Positions 53,228 through 61,953 of a stretch of 64,000 nucleotides of DNA are shown in pieces. Numbering within the stretch: position 1 is the first letter of the stretch; each line of letters opens with the position of its first letter. The stretch covers positions 62,001 to 126,000 of the forward strand of contig NZ_FMMP01000028.1 of the NCBI RefSeq assembly GCF_900095725.1. Reading direction: 5' to 3'. The position numbers and the translations under genes are program-made. The notes under the pieces were generated by a model. The model was given only the letters and a program-made list of their open reading frames with translations. It was not told the origin of the DNA and did no database searches. This DNA comes from Cellulosilyticum sp. I15G10I2. GTDB taxonomy: Bacteria; Bacillota; Clostridia; Lachnospirales; Cellulosilyticaceae.

Positions 53228-54157
53228 ATGCATTATGGATTAATTGACCTAGGTTCTAACACTGTAAGACTGGTAATTTATAAATTTAATCAGAATAAAT
53301 ATGTGAAAGTATTTGATGAAAAAACCTACTTAGGTATTCTTAACTATATAGAAAAAAATCAATTAACCTCGCAAGGCATTGAAAAACTTAAACGTATCCT
53401 TATCTATATGTATGGACATATTCAGTTAATGGGATGTAATAACTATTGGTGCTTTGCAACAGCGTCCCTACGAAATATAGATAATTTAGAAGCGGTTGTG
53501 GAGCTCATAAAACAAAAAGCTGGTCTTACCATTCTACCTATTACGGGGACTGAAGAAGCTTATTATGATTACGTCAGCTTAAAAAACTCTCTTCTTGCAA
53601 CCAGCTTTATAGGTTGTGATATAGGTGGTGGAAGTGCTCAGATTATTGAGTGTAAAGATAAAAACCTTATTGCCAGTACAAGTTTACCCATTGGTTCTCT
53701 CAGGATGTATAAAGACCACGTCGAAGGCTTTTTCCCAAACACAGATGAAAGTCAAAAAATAACAACTTGTGTAGAAAAACATTTAGATGCCCACTCCTTT
53801 ATTTCTAATAATAGTCATAAAACACTTTATGCTATCGGCGGAACAGCAAGGGCTACTGCAAAACTTCATCGAGAACTCTCAAAAAATAATAATACGCTGC
53901 ACGGCTATGTATTAACTCCCCAAGATCTTGATATGATGCAACAAACTATAGATCATTTAGGTATACAGGGTGCAAAGGTTATTAATAAAGTTCTGCCTGA
54001 GCGTTTACTGACTATTATTCCAGGAATGATTGTACTTCAAACGCTGGTTAATAAAATGAACATCCAGCAAATAGTGATATTAAAAAAAGGCATTCGTGAA
54101 GGTTTTCTCATTGAAAAATTAATGGATGGTGACTATAATGAACGAAAAAAAATATGA
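53228..54157 (+). CDS. ppx: Exopolyphosphatase / pppGpp phosphatase family protein
   Basis: Member of the Ppx/GppA family, which releases phosphate from polyphosphate ends or converts pppGpp to ppGpp. The 309-aa product has the ASKHA phosphate-1 loop GLIDLGSNTVRLVIY, ATASLRNIDN, the catalytic acid region ITGTEEAYYDY, and CDIGGGSAQIIE. It lacks the C-terminal HD-like extension of long E. coli Ppx, so it is the short form. The ATG at 53228 has GCGGAGG upstream. It overlaps ppk by 20 bp. Confidence 0.92.
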   Translation: MHYGLIDLGSNTVRLVIYKFNQNKYVKVFDEKTYLGILNYIEKNQLTSQGIEKLKRILIYMYGHIQLMGCNNYWCFATASLRNIDNLEAVVELIKQKAGLTILPITGTEEAYYDYVSLKNSLLATSFIGCDIGGGSAQIIECKDKNLIASTSLPIGSLRMYKDHVEGFFPNTDESQKITTCVEKHLDAHSFISNNSHKTLYAIGGTARATAKLHRELSKNNNTLHGYVLTPQDLDMMQQTIDHLGIQGAKVINKVLPERLLTIIPGMIVLQTLVNKMNIQQIVILKKGIREGFLIEKLMDGDYNERKKI

Positions 54158-56288
54158 TCTTTATATCAATCGTGAGCTTAGTTGGTTAAAATTTAATGAA
54201 CGTGTATTAGATGAGGCTGATAATGCAGCAAATCCTGTGTATGAAAGATTGCGTTTTTCTGCCATCTACTGCAGTAATTTAGATGAATTTTATATGGTAA
54301 GAATGGGGAGTTTGCTAGATCAAACGCTTTTAAAAGCTGAAGTTAAAGAATCTAGAACAGGTATGACACCCCAAGAACAAATTGATAGTGTGAACCAAAC
54401 CCTTCAACATCTCAAAGAAAAAAGAGACAGAGTATATTGGGATAGTATGATGGATCTAAGTGCCTATAATATAGTACACAGCAGAATAGCTAACTTAAAT
54501 GCTGAAGAAAAATGTTATTTAGAAACGTATTTTATGAATCAAATTTTTCCACTTGTATCGCCCCAGATTATTGATAGGCACCATCCCTTTCCATTTCTTG
54601 AAAACAAAAAACTTTATATAGGCGTACATATACTTTCAAAAAATAATAATATAAAATTAGGTATTGTTCCTATTGATAAGCATTTTGACCGCATTATTTT
54701 TATTCCTCACCAAACACAAATGAAGTTTGTATTAATAGAAGAACTTATACATTATTTCATTGATAAAATATTTAATGAAAAATCTATAGTAGATAAAATT
54801 ATTTTCAGAATTACGAGAAATGCAGATATTAATGTAGAAGATGATATAGGTGATGTAGATATTGACTATCGCGAAGTCATGCAAGAACTTCTTAAAAAAA
54901 GAAGAAAACTTGCGGCTGTCCGATTAGAAGTTTATATCTCTTATAATACAGAACTTATTAGATATTTGTGCAAAAAATTAGAACTCGATCAAAGTCAGGT
55001 CTTTTTACGCCATGCACCTTTAGATATGGGGTTTATATTTCATTTAGAAAACAAATTGCCACCTCTAGAAGATTTGGTGTTCAAACCCCTTAAACCACAA
55101 CAACCTGTAACTATTAATAAGCTAGAGCCTATGTATAAGCAAATTCAAAAAAGAGATATTTTATTACACTATCCCTATGATAGTATGAGTGCCCTTATTA
55201 GACTCTTAGAAGAATCAGCTATTGATCCTGAGGTTATTTCAATAAAAATTACACTCTATAGGGTAGCAAGAGATTCTAAGATTATCAATGCATTAGTTAA
55301 TGCAGCAGAAAAAGGGATAGAAGTTAATGTAGTTGTGGAGCTGCGCGCAAGATTTGATGAAGAAAACAATATTGAGTGGTCTAAGCAATTAGAAGAAGCT
55401 GGTTGCAAGGTTATATATGGTATCGTAGGTTTTAAGATTCATTCTAAGCTTCTTTTGATCACAAGAAAATCAGGTCATAAAATTACTTATATTACACATG
55501 TAGGAACAGGTAATTTTAATGAAAAGACCGCAAAAATATATACAGACATTGCGCTTTTAACCGCCCATAAAGAAATAGGTATAGAAGCTTCCACCCTTTT
55601 TAACAGTCTATTCATGGGGGAATTTGTAAAACATGCGCACCATTTGTTAGTAGCTCCTAAATGTTTCAAAAATAGAATTATTGAATTAATAGATCAAGAG
55701 ATAGCTCATGCAAACCAAGGACAGACAAGTGAAATTATTTTAAAAGTTAACTCTCTCACAGACAAAATTATCATTAATAAACTTATAGAGGCTTCACAAG
55801 CAGGAGTTAAAGTTATCATGATTATACGCGGTATCTGTTGTGTAAGAGCAGGTATAGAAGGTTATACCCATAACATGACGGTAATCAGTATTGTTGGGAG
55901 ATTCCTTGAACATTCTAGAATATATGTCTTTGGTTCTAAAGAAAGAGCCCAAATCTTTATTTCCTCTGGAGACTTCATGACACGAAACACAGAACGTCGT
56001 GTAGAAGTTGCTGTCCCAATCTATGATGCATTCAATAAACAGGAGATTTTAGAATGGCTGAATACTATGATGCGTGACAATGTAAAGGCCAGAGTACAAA
56101 ATAGTGATGGCACTTACTCTTTAAGAAGTACGCCGGCAGATCCTCTTGATTCACAGCTTTATTTCTATGAGGCAGCTTATAAAAAATCAGCCCAAAAACA
56201 AGATTTCTCTCTTCCTCCAAAAAGCAAGTTCAAAATAGTTGATCTCATTAAAAATAAGCTCAAACACCTTATACTAAAAAAATCATAA
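54138..56288 (+). CDS. ppk1: Polyphosphate kinase
   Basis: Makes inorganic polyphosphate reversibly from ATP. The 716-aa product has the N-terminal YINRELSWLKFNERVLDEA, FYMVRMGSL, the phosphorylated His in FKIHSKLLLITRK, THVGTGNFNEKTAKIYTD (second catalytic region), and the distal His in LEHSRIYVFGSK. The C-terminal TRNTERRVEVAVP is also conserved. The ATG at 54138 has GGATGGTGA upstream and overlaps the ppx stop by 20 bp. Having synthase and phosphatase in one operon behind a cyclic-di-GMP protein suggests joint control. Confidence 0.95.
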   Translation: MNEKKYDLYINRELSWLKFNERVLDEADNAANPVYERLRFSAIYCSNLDEFYMVRMGSLLDQTLLKAEVKESRTGMTPQEQIDSVNQTLQHLKEKRDRVYWDSMMDLSAYNIVHSRIANLNAEEKCYLETYFMNQIFPLVSPQIIDRHHPFPFLENKKLYIGVHILSKNNNIKLGIVPIDKHFDRIIFIPHQTQMKFVLIEELIHYFIDKIFNEKSIVDKIIFRITRNADINVEDDIGDVDIDYREVMQELLKKRRKLAAVRLEVYISYNTELIRYLCKKLELDQSQVFLRHAPLDMGFIFHLENKLPPLEDLVFKPLKPQQPVTINKLEPMYKQIQKRDILLHYPYDSMSALIRLLEESAIDPEVISIKITLYRVARDSKIINALVNAAEKGIEVNVVVELRARFDEENNIEWSKQLEEAGCKVIYGIVGFKIHSKLLLITRKSGHKITYITHVGTGNFNEKTAKIYTDIALLTAHKEIGIEASTLFNSLFMGEFVKHAHHLLVAPKCFKNRIIELIDQEIAHANQGQTSEIILKVNSLTDKIIINKLIEASQAGVKVIMIIRGICCVRAGIEGYTHNMTVISIVGRFLEHSRIYVFGSKERAQIFISSGDFMTRNTERRVEVAVPIYDAFNKQEILEWLNTMMRDNVKARVQNSDGTYSLRSTPADPLDSQLYFYEAAYKKSAQKQDFSLPPKSKFKIVDLIKNKLKHLILKKS

Positions 56289-56313
56289 GCAAATAGCGGC
56301 TTATGATTTTTTA
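56277..56313. terminator. Bidirectional terminator between ppk and the metallopeptidase-like gene
   Basis: AAAAAATCATAAGC pairs with GCTTATGATTTTTT around AAATAGCG. It serves the converging genes and overlaps both stop regions. Confidence 0.9.
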
Positions 56314-56754
56314 GTATTCTTCTACTTCCCACTCATCTTCCCATTTCATAATATTTTTAATGGCACGGGAGTTTTTGTCCATGAATTCTGTTGCGAAGTT
56401 ATCCGCATCCTCTTCACTCATTATTCTGTTTGTCATATACTGAAATCTATGCCTTAATTCATGACATAATGCATGAAGTGTGTAAAGCTGAAAACTTTGC
56501 TTATCTTCTCCATCATCGTTTTCTGAAAATACAAATAGACATATTGTATCAGAACCCATGTTATAAAAACCTTCTGTTCTTCCAAATAATATAGGTAAAA
56601 AAGACAACCCTATAGGCAACAAATTTTTAAATAGATCCCGCCTTTTTTCATAGATAATAATTGTTTCTGGCCTATAGGCCTCATCAAATAGTTTTAAAAA
56701 CTTTTTGATTTGTTTAGCTTTAAAGTAAAATTCTCTTTGATTAATTATTTTCAT
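56311..56754 (-). CDS. Small gluzincin-like metallopeptidase of unknown family
   Basis: A 147-aa protein with a zinc-binding H98-ELR-H102 motif (ALCHELRHRFQYM) followed at EEDADNFATEF by an acidic/Ala-Asp block that could supply the third ligand, E114 or a neighbour. This arrangement is that of minigluzincin-type proteases, and no other domain is evident. The N-terminal half has a hydrophobic stretch (LFKNLLPIGLSFLPILFG) but no clear signal peptide. An AAAGGGAG site precedes the ATG. The substrate and family name are unknown; SprT-like or ImmA-like proteins are distant alternatives. Confidence 0.65.
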   Translation of the reverse strand: MKIINQREFYFKAKQIKKFLKLFDEAYRPETIIIYEKRRDLFKNLLPIGLSFLPILFGRTEGFYNMGSDTICLFVFSENDDGEDKQSFQLYTLHALCHELRHRFQYMTNRIMSEEDADNFATEFMDKNSRAIKNIMKWEDEWEVEEY

Positions 56755-56895
56755 TTAATCTCCCTTTTAACGAATAATCTATACTCGTTTTATTTGTTAC
56801 TTACTTTCACCCTCATTATAGCATTTTGACTTTATTTATGATATGCTATTAGCTAATTCAACTATCTTTTTCCAATTTAAAACGGAGGTCTGTCT

Positions 56896-57102
56896 ATGTC
56901 AAAATATAAGATTTGTAAACATACCTATCATTATAATAAATTAATTAAGGCTTTAGAAGATAATCATATTGAATTTAAGGTCAAAGATTGTATTAAAAAA
57001 TGCTCAAAATGCCGTGATAAACTCCTTATTCAAAAAGATGATGACTACATATCTGCTAAAACTATAGAAAAACTATTATCAAAATTAGATCATAAAGTAT
57101 AG
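56896..57102 (+). CDS. Small cysteine-motif protein (DUF1450/YuzB-like)
   Basis: A 68-aa protein with CIKKCSKCRDKLLIQKDDDYISAKT: a CxxxCxxC cluster followed by a strand pair and helix. This resembles the thioredoxin-fold YuzB/DUF1450 type. A further Cys is in KICKHTYHY. A strong CGGAGGT site lies before the ATG and a terminator follows, so it is a real, single gene. Fe-S or metal binding is possible. Confidence 0.6.
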   Translation: MSKYKICKHTYHYNKLIKALEDNHIEFKVKDCIKKCSKCRDKLLIQKDDDYISAKTIEKLLSKLDHKV

Positions 57103-57112
57103 AGACAATAAA

Positions 57113-57161
57113 ACATCCTGTAGTTTAGCAAGTTGCGTTGCTAAACTACAGGATGTTTTTA
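57113..57161. terminator. Terminator after the small Cys protein
   Basis: CATCCTGTAGTTTAGCAA pairs with TTGCTAAACTACAGGATG around GTTGCG (inner part), followed by TTTTTAT. The next gene also ends toward it. Confidence 0.92.
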
Positions 57162-57315
57162 TATGTGAAGCGTACGTATTCATTATCAGTAAACATATCC
57201 CTCCTCTAATGTCTTTTTGGCTATTTTTGCACATCATTTTAGGATTTTATATCATGTCTTATAATATATTTATGTTTTTTCTTAGAGACATCACCTGAAG
57301 ATATTTTTATATGTA

Positions 57316-58200
57316 TTATCTTTGCAGCAAGTAAAACATAATTGTTACCGCTAGTAAATCTGCAGCTCCACCAGGGCTAATATTTCTTCTTATGAAGTCT
57401 CTGTCCATATGTTCAACGTACGCTTTCCCATCTCCGGTAAATATGCCACCTAGTTCTAATGCTTCTTTGGCTCTTTTCTGTACATCAACTAGAGTTGTCA
57501 TATCATGTCTTGAAAGTATATTTGTATCTTCTGTTATTGACATTAAATGAAGGAGTACATTCACTAAGATATCATTAATCGAATGACCTCTATCCTGCAT
57601 ATATGCATACATTTTTGGATAGGCCAGATTTGTTACAGTTGGAAATCCTTCTTCAGCTTCTCCTCTAATTCCTTTAATACCATAATTTAAATAAAGTTTT
57701 TCTCCAGCACTTAGCACTTCTTTTAAAGCTATATCCACAAAATCTTTTTCGCACAATTCTTTGACAAGTTTTTTTACTTCTTCTGATATCTCCAAAATAT
57801 CAATGGCTAAATCACCCGTTTTGTAGAATACTATGGTTGCCGCTGAAGCAATAAGCCCTAAAGAGAATATCAGTCCCTTATGCGTATTCACGCCTTTTGT
57901 TGCTTCGTACATGCTCTTTTCTGCTTTAAGGCCTAATCCTCTTAATACCATAAATAGATTATCATACCGATCAAACTCATTTTCGGACTTTTCTATCATT
58001 CTCATTGTTTCAACGCAGCAATCATAAAAGTAACTAGATAGGGCTGCACTGCTGCTCATAAAGGTGAAAATATCCATATCTTTATGTGCACCACAATTAT
58101 AGCGGTCAACTAAACCAGGCTTTGGAGATGCTGTTACCTCATATAATAAGGCTTGTATTGCACATTGGCTTATTTTTTCATAGATTCTTGAATTAGTCAT
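57316..58200 (-). CDS. citG: Triphosphoribosyl-dephospho-CoA synthase
   Basis: Makes the 2'-(5''-triphosphoribosyl)-3'-dephospho-CoA precursor of the citrate lyase prosthetic group, which CitX then attaches to CitD. The 294-aa product has ALLYEVTASPKPGLVDRYNCGAHKDMD, FSLGLIASAA and a C-terminal NISPGGAADLLAVT, all typical of CitG. It ends the citrate operon, 32 bp after tctA, with TTGGAGA upstream of the ATG. Separate from citX, unlike fused CitXG of some species. Confidence 0.94.
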   Translation of the reverse strand: MTNSRIYEKISQCAIQALLYEVTASPKPGLVDRYNCGAHKDMDIFTFMSSSAALSSYFYDCCVETMRMIEKSENEFDRYDNLFMVLRGLGLKAEKSMYEATKGVNTHKGLIFSLGLIASAATIVFYKTGDLAIDILEISEEVKKLVKELCEKDFVDIALKEVLSAGEKLYLNYGIKGIRGEAEEGFPTVTNLAYPKMYAYMQDRGHSINDILVNVLLHLMSITEDTNILSRHDMTTLVDVQKRAKEALELGGIFTGDGKAYVEHMDRDFIRRNISPGGAADLLAVTIMFYLLQR

Positions 58201-58232
58201 TGTTATTCTCCAATATTCCGAATTTTTATAGC

Positions 58233-59741
58233 TTAAGCTGATACATTTGCTCTTCTTTTTTCTAACATTCTATCTTTCAGCATTGGATAAACGATTGATA
58301 CAATAGTAATTACAATCAATGAGATTGCAATAGGTGATTTAAAGAATATCCCAAAGCTGCCATTTGATATTGTTAATGCCTGTCTAAACGAAGTTTCCAT
58401 TGTCCCACCCACAATTGCACCTAAAATCATTGGTGCTGTTGGTATTTTAACACTTTCTAGTAACATCCCAAGAAGTCCAAAGCCCAACATAAGATAGAAA
58501 TCCATTGTGCTATTTCCAATCGCATAAACACCAATAAAGGATAAACCTAATACACATGGATAAAGAATTTTTGGCGGTACTGAAAGTACACGGACTAATA
58601 CACCACACAAAGGAATATTAATAAGTGCAAGTACCAAGTTTCCGACAAACATACTTGCAATCAACCCCCAAGCGACTGCTGGATGTTGTGTGAACAGCAA
58701 TGGACCTGGCTGTAAGCCTAACATGAGTAGAGCACCCATCATGATTGCCGTTGTTCCTGAACCTGGAATACCAAGTGTTAACATCGGAATAAGCGCACCT
58801 ACAGAGGCCGCATTGTTTGCTGCTTCTGGTGCTGCAAGACCAACAATTTCACCTTTCCCAAAGTCTTCAGGATTCTTTGAAAATTGCTTTTCATTATTAT
58901 AAGCCATTAAAGCAGCCATCGTTCCACCAGCCCCTGGCAATGCGCCTACAATAAAGCCTAGCGGTGTACTTCTAAGAATAGGTAACCATGATTTTTTCCA
59001 ATCCTCTTTTGTAATCCATATTCTTCCAAACTTAGTCTGCATTTTTTTCTTACCTGTAAGGATACTGCCATAACTTTTAAATACTTCACCTATAGCAAAT
59101 ATACCTATGATTACAATTAAGAAATCAATCCCGCCTTGAAGTTCCATATTACCAAATGTAAAACGGTTTGTTCCTGATTGCGCATCCAACCCTACCGTTG
59201 CGACCATAAGTCCAAGAAACATAGATATAAAACCATTAGTCATGTTTTTCTTAGACATAGAAGCTGTCATAGATAAAGCAGCTACCATAAGCAGGCAGTA
59301 TTCAGCAGGACCAAATTTAATAGCAAATCTAGCAACAGGTACAGCTACAAAAACCATGAGTACCGCTGATATAGTTCCACCAATAAATGATGCAATACCT
59401 GACATTGCAAGTGCTGATTCCGCCCGGCCGTTCATAGCCATTGGATAACCATCAAAGGTTGCTGCCATGGCGGCTCCATCACCTGGTGTATTAATAAGAA
59501 TTGATGCTCTCGAACCTCCAAACATAGCCCCATAATAAATGCCACACATCGTAATCAACGCTGCAGTAGGTCCCATTGTAAAGGTGATCGGCAGTAAAAC
59601 CGCAACCCCTGTAGCAGGGCCCAGTCCCGGTAGCATACCAACAATTGTTCCAAGAACCCCTCCAAGGGTAACCCAGAAAATCATTTCTGGTGCTAGGGCT
59701 ACTTGAAAACCCTGAAATAAGCTTTGTAATATTTCAGCCAT
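58233..59741 (-). CDS. tctA: Tripartite tricarboxylate transporter, large membrane subunit
   Basis: The main channel-forming subunit (about 12 membrane segments, 502 aa) of a TctCBA secondary transporter. It has GMLPGLGPATGVAVLLPITF and GGSRASILINTPGDGAAMAATFDGYPMA at the N-terminus, and a repeated GALPGAGGTMAALMAY and TLGIPGSGTTAIMMGALLMLGLQPGP in the second half, the duplicated family signature. It starts after TctB by 15 bp with AAGGAGG upstream. Citrate is the likely substrate because citrate lyase genes share the operon. Confidence 0.95.
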   Translation of the reverse strand: MAEILQSLFQGFQVALAPEMIFWVTLGGVLGTIVGMLPGLGPATGVAVLLPITFTMGPTAALITMCGIYYGAMFGGSRASILINTPGDGAAMAATFDGYPMAMNGRAESALAMSGIASFIGGTISAVLMVFVAVPVARFAIKFGPAEYCLLMVAALSMTASMSKKNMTNGFISMFLGLMVATVGLDAQSGTNRFTFGNMELQGGIDFLIVIIGIFAIGEVFKSYGSILTGKKKMQTKFGRIWITKEDWKKSWLPILRSTPLGFIVGALPGAGGTMAALMAYNNEKQFSKNPEDFGKGEIVGLAAPEAANNAASVGALIPMLTLGIPGSGTTAIMMGALLMLGLQPGPLLFTQHPAVAWGLIASMFVGNLVLALINIPLCGVLVRVLSVPPKILYPCVLGLSFIGVYAIGNSTMDFYLMLGFGLLGMLLESVKIPTAPMILGAIVGGTMETSFRQALTISNGSFGIFFKSPIAISLIVITIVSIVYPMLKDRMLEKRRANVSA

Positions 59742-59756
59742 TATTTAATAACCTCC

Positions 59757-60227
59757 TTATATATCTAGAATAGGAATTCTAGGTAATGGTATTGCTAAAA
59801 TGTTTGAGAATAAAAAGTAAACTGATATACTAAAGATAATTGCTACCAAAATATTTGTTTTCCATTTATCTTTTCCATTAAGTGAAAATAAAATTGTTCC
59901 CAAGAATAAGAACGTTGAGATCACATAGCCTAAACCACTAAACACCAAGGCATAGCCAATGGCTGCAAAAACACTTATAACAATAAGTTTGAAAACCGGT
60001 GTTGCTTCAAATTTCTTTGCTGGCTGTTTCTCTTCCTTGCTTTGCTTTATAATGCCTATTACTAATTGTATCGCACCGCACCCTGTAAGAAGAATCCCTA
60101 ACAATAACGGATATACAATGGGCGCAAAGGGGTCTCCTACAGGTGATCTTGGTAATCCTAAGGCTCCAATTATATATGTTAATCCAAACATAGTCACGCC
60201 TAACCCTACTTTTACTTTTTTGTTCAA
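59757..60227 (-). CDS. tctB: Tripartite tricarboxylate transporter, small membrane subunit
   Basis: The small four-helix membrane subunit that pairs with TctA. About 156 aa with hydrophobic segments near residues 5-25, 40-60, 80-110 and 115-140; GLPRSPVGDPFAPIVYPLLLG is typical of TctB. The start is probably TTG at 60227, six bases after AGAGGTG; a GTG at 60236 would overlap that site. It is separated from tctC by a weak hairpin terminator, which should lower its level relative to the binding protein. Confidence 0.9.
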   Translation of the reverse strand: MNKKVKVGLGVTMFGLTYIIGALGLPRSPVGDPFAPIVYPLLLGILLTGCGAIQLVIGIIKQSKEEKQPAKKFEATPVFKLIVISVFAAIGYALVFSGLGYVISTFLFLGTILFSLNGKDKWKTNILVAIIFSISVYFLFSNILAIPLPRIPILDI

Positions 60228-60267
60228 TTTTTTCACCTCTTAAATTATAGTGTATAAATTGTTATTA

Positions 60268-60304
60268 TGTTTTAAAAAACAAAGCCACAAACTAGTGGCT
60301 TTAT
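60268..60304 (-). terminator. Attenuating hairpin between tctC and tctB
   Basis: On the minus strand AAAGCCACTAGTTTGTGGCTTT is followed by GTTTTTTAAAAC. The stem is short with a U run and lies inside the operon, so it may reduce read-through after tctC. Confidence 0.65.
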
Positions 60305-60319
60305 TCAGATTCTTAGATT

Positions 60320-61321
60320 TTACTTAGCTAACATGCCTAGATCTTCAAGTACTTCTTTATATTCCTCATTTGTTTGATCTAAAAATGTTTTAAAATCAGC
60401 GGAATTTGCATAGGATTTGGTCCATCCGTTTTTAGTACACGCCTCATCCCATTCTTTAGTTTCAACCATTTTAGCTAAAGTATCTTCCCAGAATTTGAGA
60501 ACATCTGCTGGCATATCTTTAGGTCCAAATAACCCTCTCCAGTTATAAAATACTGAGTCAATACCCTGTTCTTTAAGTGTTGGGATCTCTGCTAAAACAC
60601 CAGTACCAACTCTCTCATCAGCTGTACTTGCTAAAGCTAATAAATCACCACTTTCAACTAAACCTGCAACATCTGCAAGACCAGTTGATAATAAGTCAAT
60701 ATGTCCACCCAATAATTGAGCTGCACCTTCATTGTTTTGGAAACTAATATAGTCTAATTGACTGATATCTTCAATGCCAGCTGCTTGTGCTGCTACAATA
60801 AATTGAATATGATCCATACTGCCTGCTGCTGAATTTCCACCAAATTTTACACTCTTAGGATCTGCCTTTAAGGCATCAAAGATTTCATTGATAGTTTTAT
60901 ACTTTGAATTCTTTGAAACAACAAAGCAGCCATAATCTGTTATAAGTCTAGAAATAGGTGTTAAATCATTATAACTGTATTCTGATGTACCATTCAAATT
61001 AATTAAGAGTAGTGGTGGCGAATACACAACGATAGTGTGATCGTCGCCTGCTTTTTTCTGTAGGTCAGCAAGTGCAACTGCCCCGCCTCCTCCTGCATGA
61101 TTTGTTACTGGCATTGGAACTGTTATAAGCTTAGTGGTTTGAAGTGTTTGAGCAACTGTTCGAATAGCAGTATCCCATCCACCACCTGCACCTCCTGGTG
61201 CAATAAAGTCAACTTTTTTACTTGGGTATGTGCCCCCTTTAGATTGACAACCCGTAAATGCAAAACTTAATACTATGACTGATGCAACTACTTTTGTGAT
61301 TTGTTTAAAACTCTTTTTCAT
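60320..61321 (-). CDS. tctC: Tripartite tricarboxylate transporter, solute-binding lipoprotein
   Basis: The extracytoplasmic binding protein of the TctCBA system. A signal peptide with lipobox FTGC gives acylated C25. The mature protein has VDFIAPGGAGGGWDTAIRTVA, PVTNHAGGGGAVALADL, LTPISRLITDYGCFVV and GHIDLLSTGLADV, typical of the TctC/BugD family. A strong AAAGGGGAGG site precedes the ATG. It is 333 aa. Citrate binding is inferred from the operon. Confidence 0.94.
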   Translation of the reverse strand: MKKSFKQITKVVASVIVLSFAFTGCQSKGGTYPSKKVDFIAPGGAGGGWDTAIRTVAQTLQTTKLITVPMPVTNHAGGGGAVALADLQKKAGDDHTIVVYSPPLLLINLNGTSEYSYNDLTPISRLITDYGCFVVSKNSKYKTINEIFDALKADPKSVKFGGNSAAGSMDHIQFIVAAQAAGIEDISQLDYISFQNNEGAAQLLGGHIDLLSTGLADVAGLVESGDLLALASTADERVGTGVLAEIPTLKEQGIDSVFYNWRGLFGPKDMPADVLKFWEDTLAKMVETKEWDEACTKNGWTKSYANSADFKTFLDQTNEEYKEVLEDLGMLAK

Positions 61322-61424
61322 TAATGAATACCTCCCCTTTTTAGTTAATACTATAATTACTCCATTCTGAGTCTAGACTTGATCTTGAGCATATTTTTAT
61401 TATTGTTTTTTGTATCACACCCTT

Positions 61425-61940
61425 TTATAGATTGTTTTTCAGAACCATATCCTCCATTTTTTGAATGATTTGTTCATATGTATGTTTTTGAGTACGTCTG
61501 CAAATAGCAGCTTCCTCATTACATATCAAACATTTTCTGCTGCTTTTATTAAACATTGTTCTTGATAAGATTTGATAATTTTCATCAATCACATCAAAAT
61601 CAAATAGTCTGCCAATAGGGTGTTTATCCTCTTTTTCTATTAATCGCCTCTTTAGCTCTTTTGCCGGATAATCTAAAACAAGATACCCCTCTGTTCCTGT
61701 AACTTTATTTTCTACACTACGATAAAGCACTTTTATGTGATTTACTGCTATAAACTGATCTAACAACTGCATGCCTATCTCATGTATTTGTCTTGATAAT
61801 GCTGTATCCTTTGCAGCTCCCGGCATATTCACCATAAAAGAAATGACGCCTTTACCATAAGTTTTTATGAGGTTATGTTGTTTTTCTTTTCGCTTCTCAC
61901 GAGATAATAATAATTGCTGAAGAATTAATTCAAGATTCAT
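61425..61940 (-). CDS. citX: Holo-citrate lyase synthase
   Basis: Transfers the phosphoribosyl-dephospho-CoA group to a serine of the citrate lyase acyl carrier protein CitD. The 171-aa product has LLSREKRKEKQ, VISFMVNMPGAAKDT, LVLDYPAKELKRRLIEKEDKHPIGRLFDFDV and the C-terminal RKCLICNEEAAICRR, all conserved CitX blocks. The ATG has AAGGATAG upstream. It lies 13 bp after citF. Confidence 0.95.
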   Translation of the reverse strand: MNLELILQQLLLSREKRKEKQHNLIKTYGKGVISFMVNMPGAAKDTALSRQIHEIGMQLLDQFIAVNHIKVLYRSVENKVTGTEGYLVLDYPAKELKRRLIEKEDKHPIGRLFDFDVIDENYQILSRTMFNKSSRKCLICNEEAAICRRTQKHTYEQIIQKMEDMVLKNNL

Positions 61941-61953
61941 GACAGATCTATCC

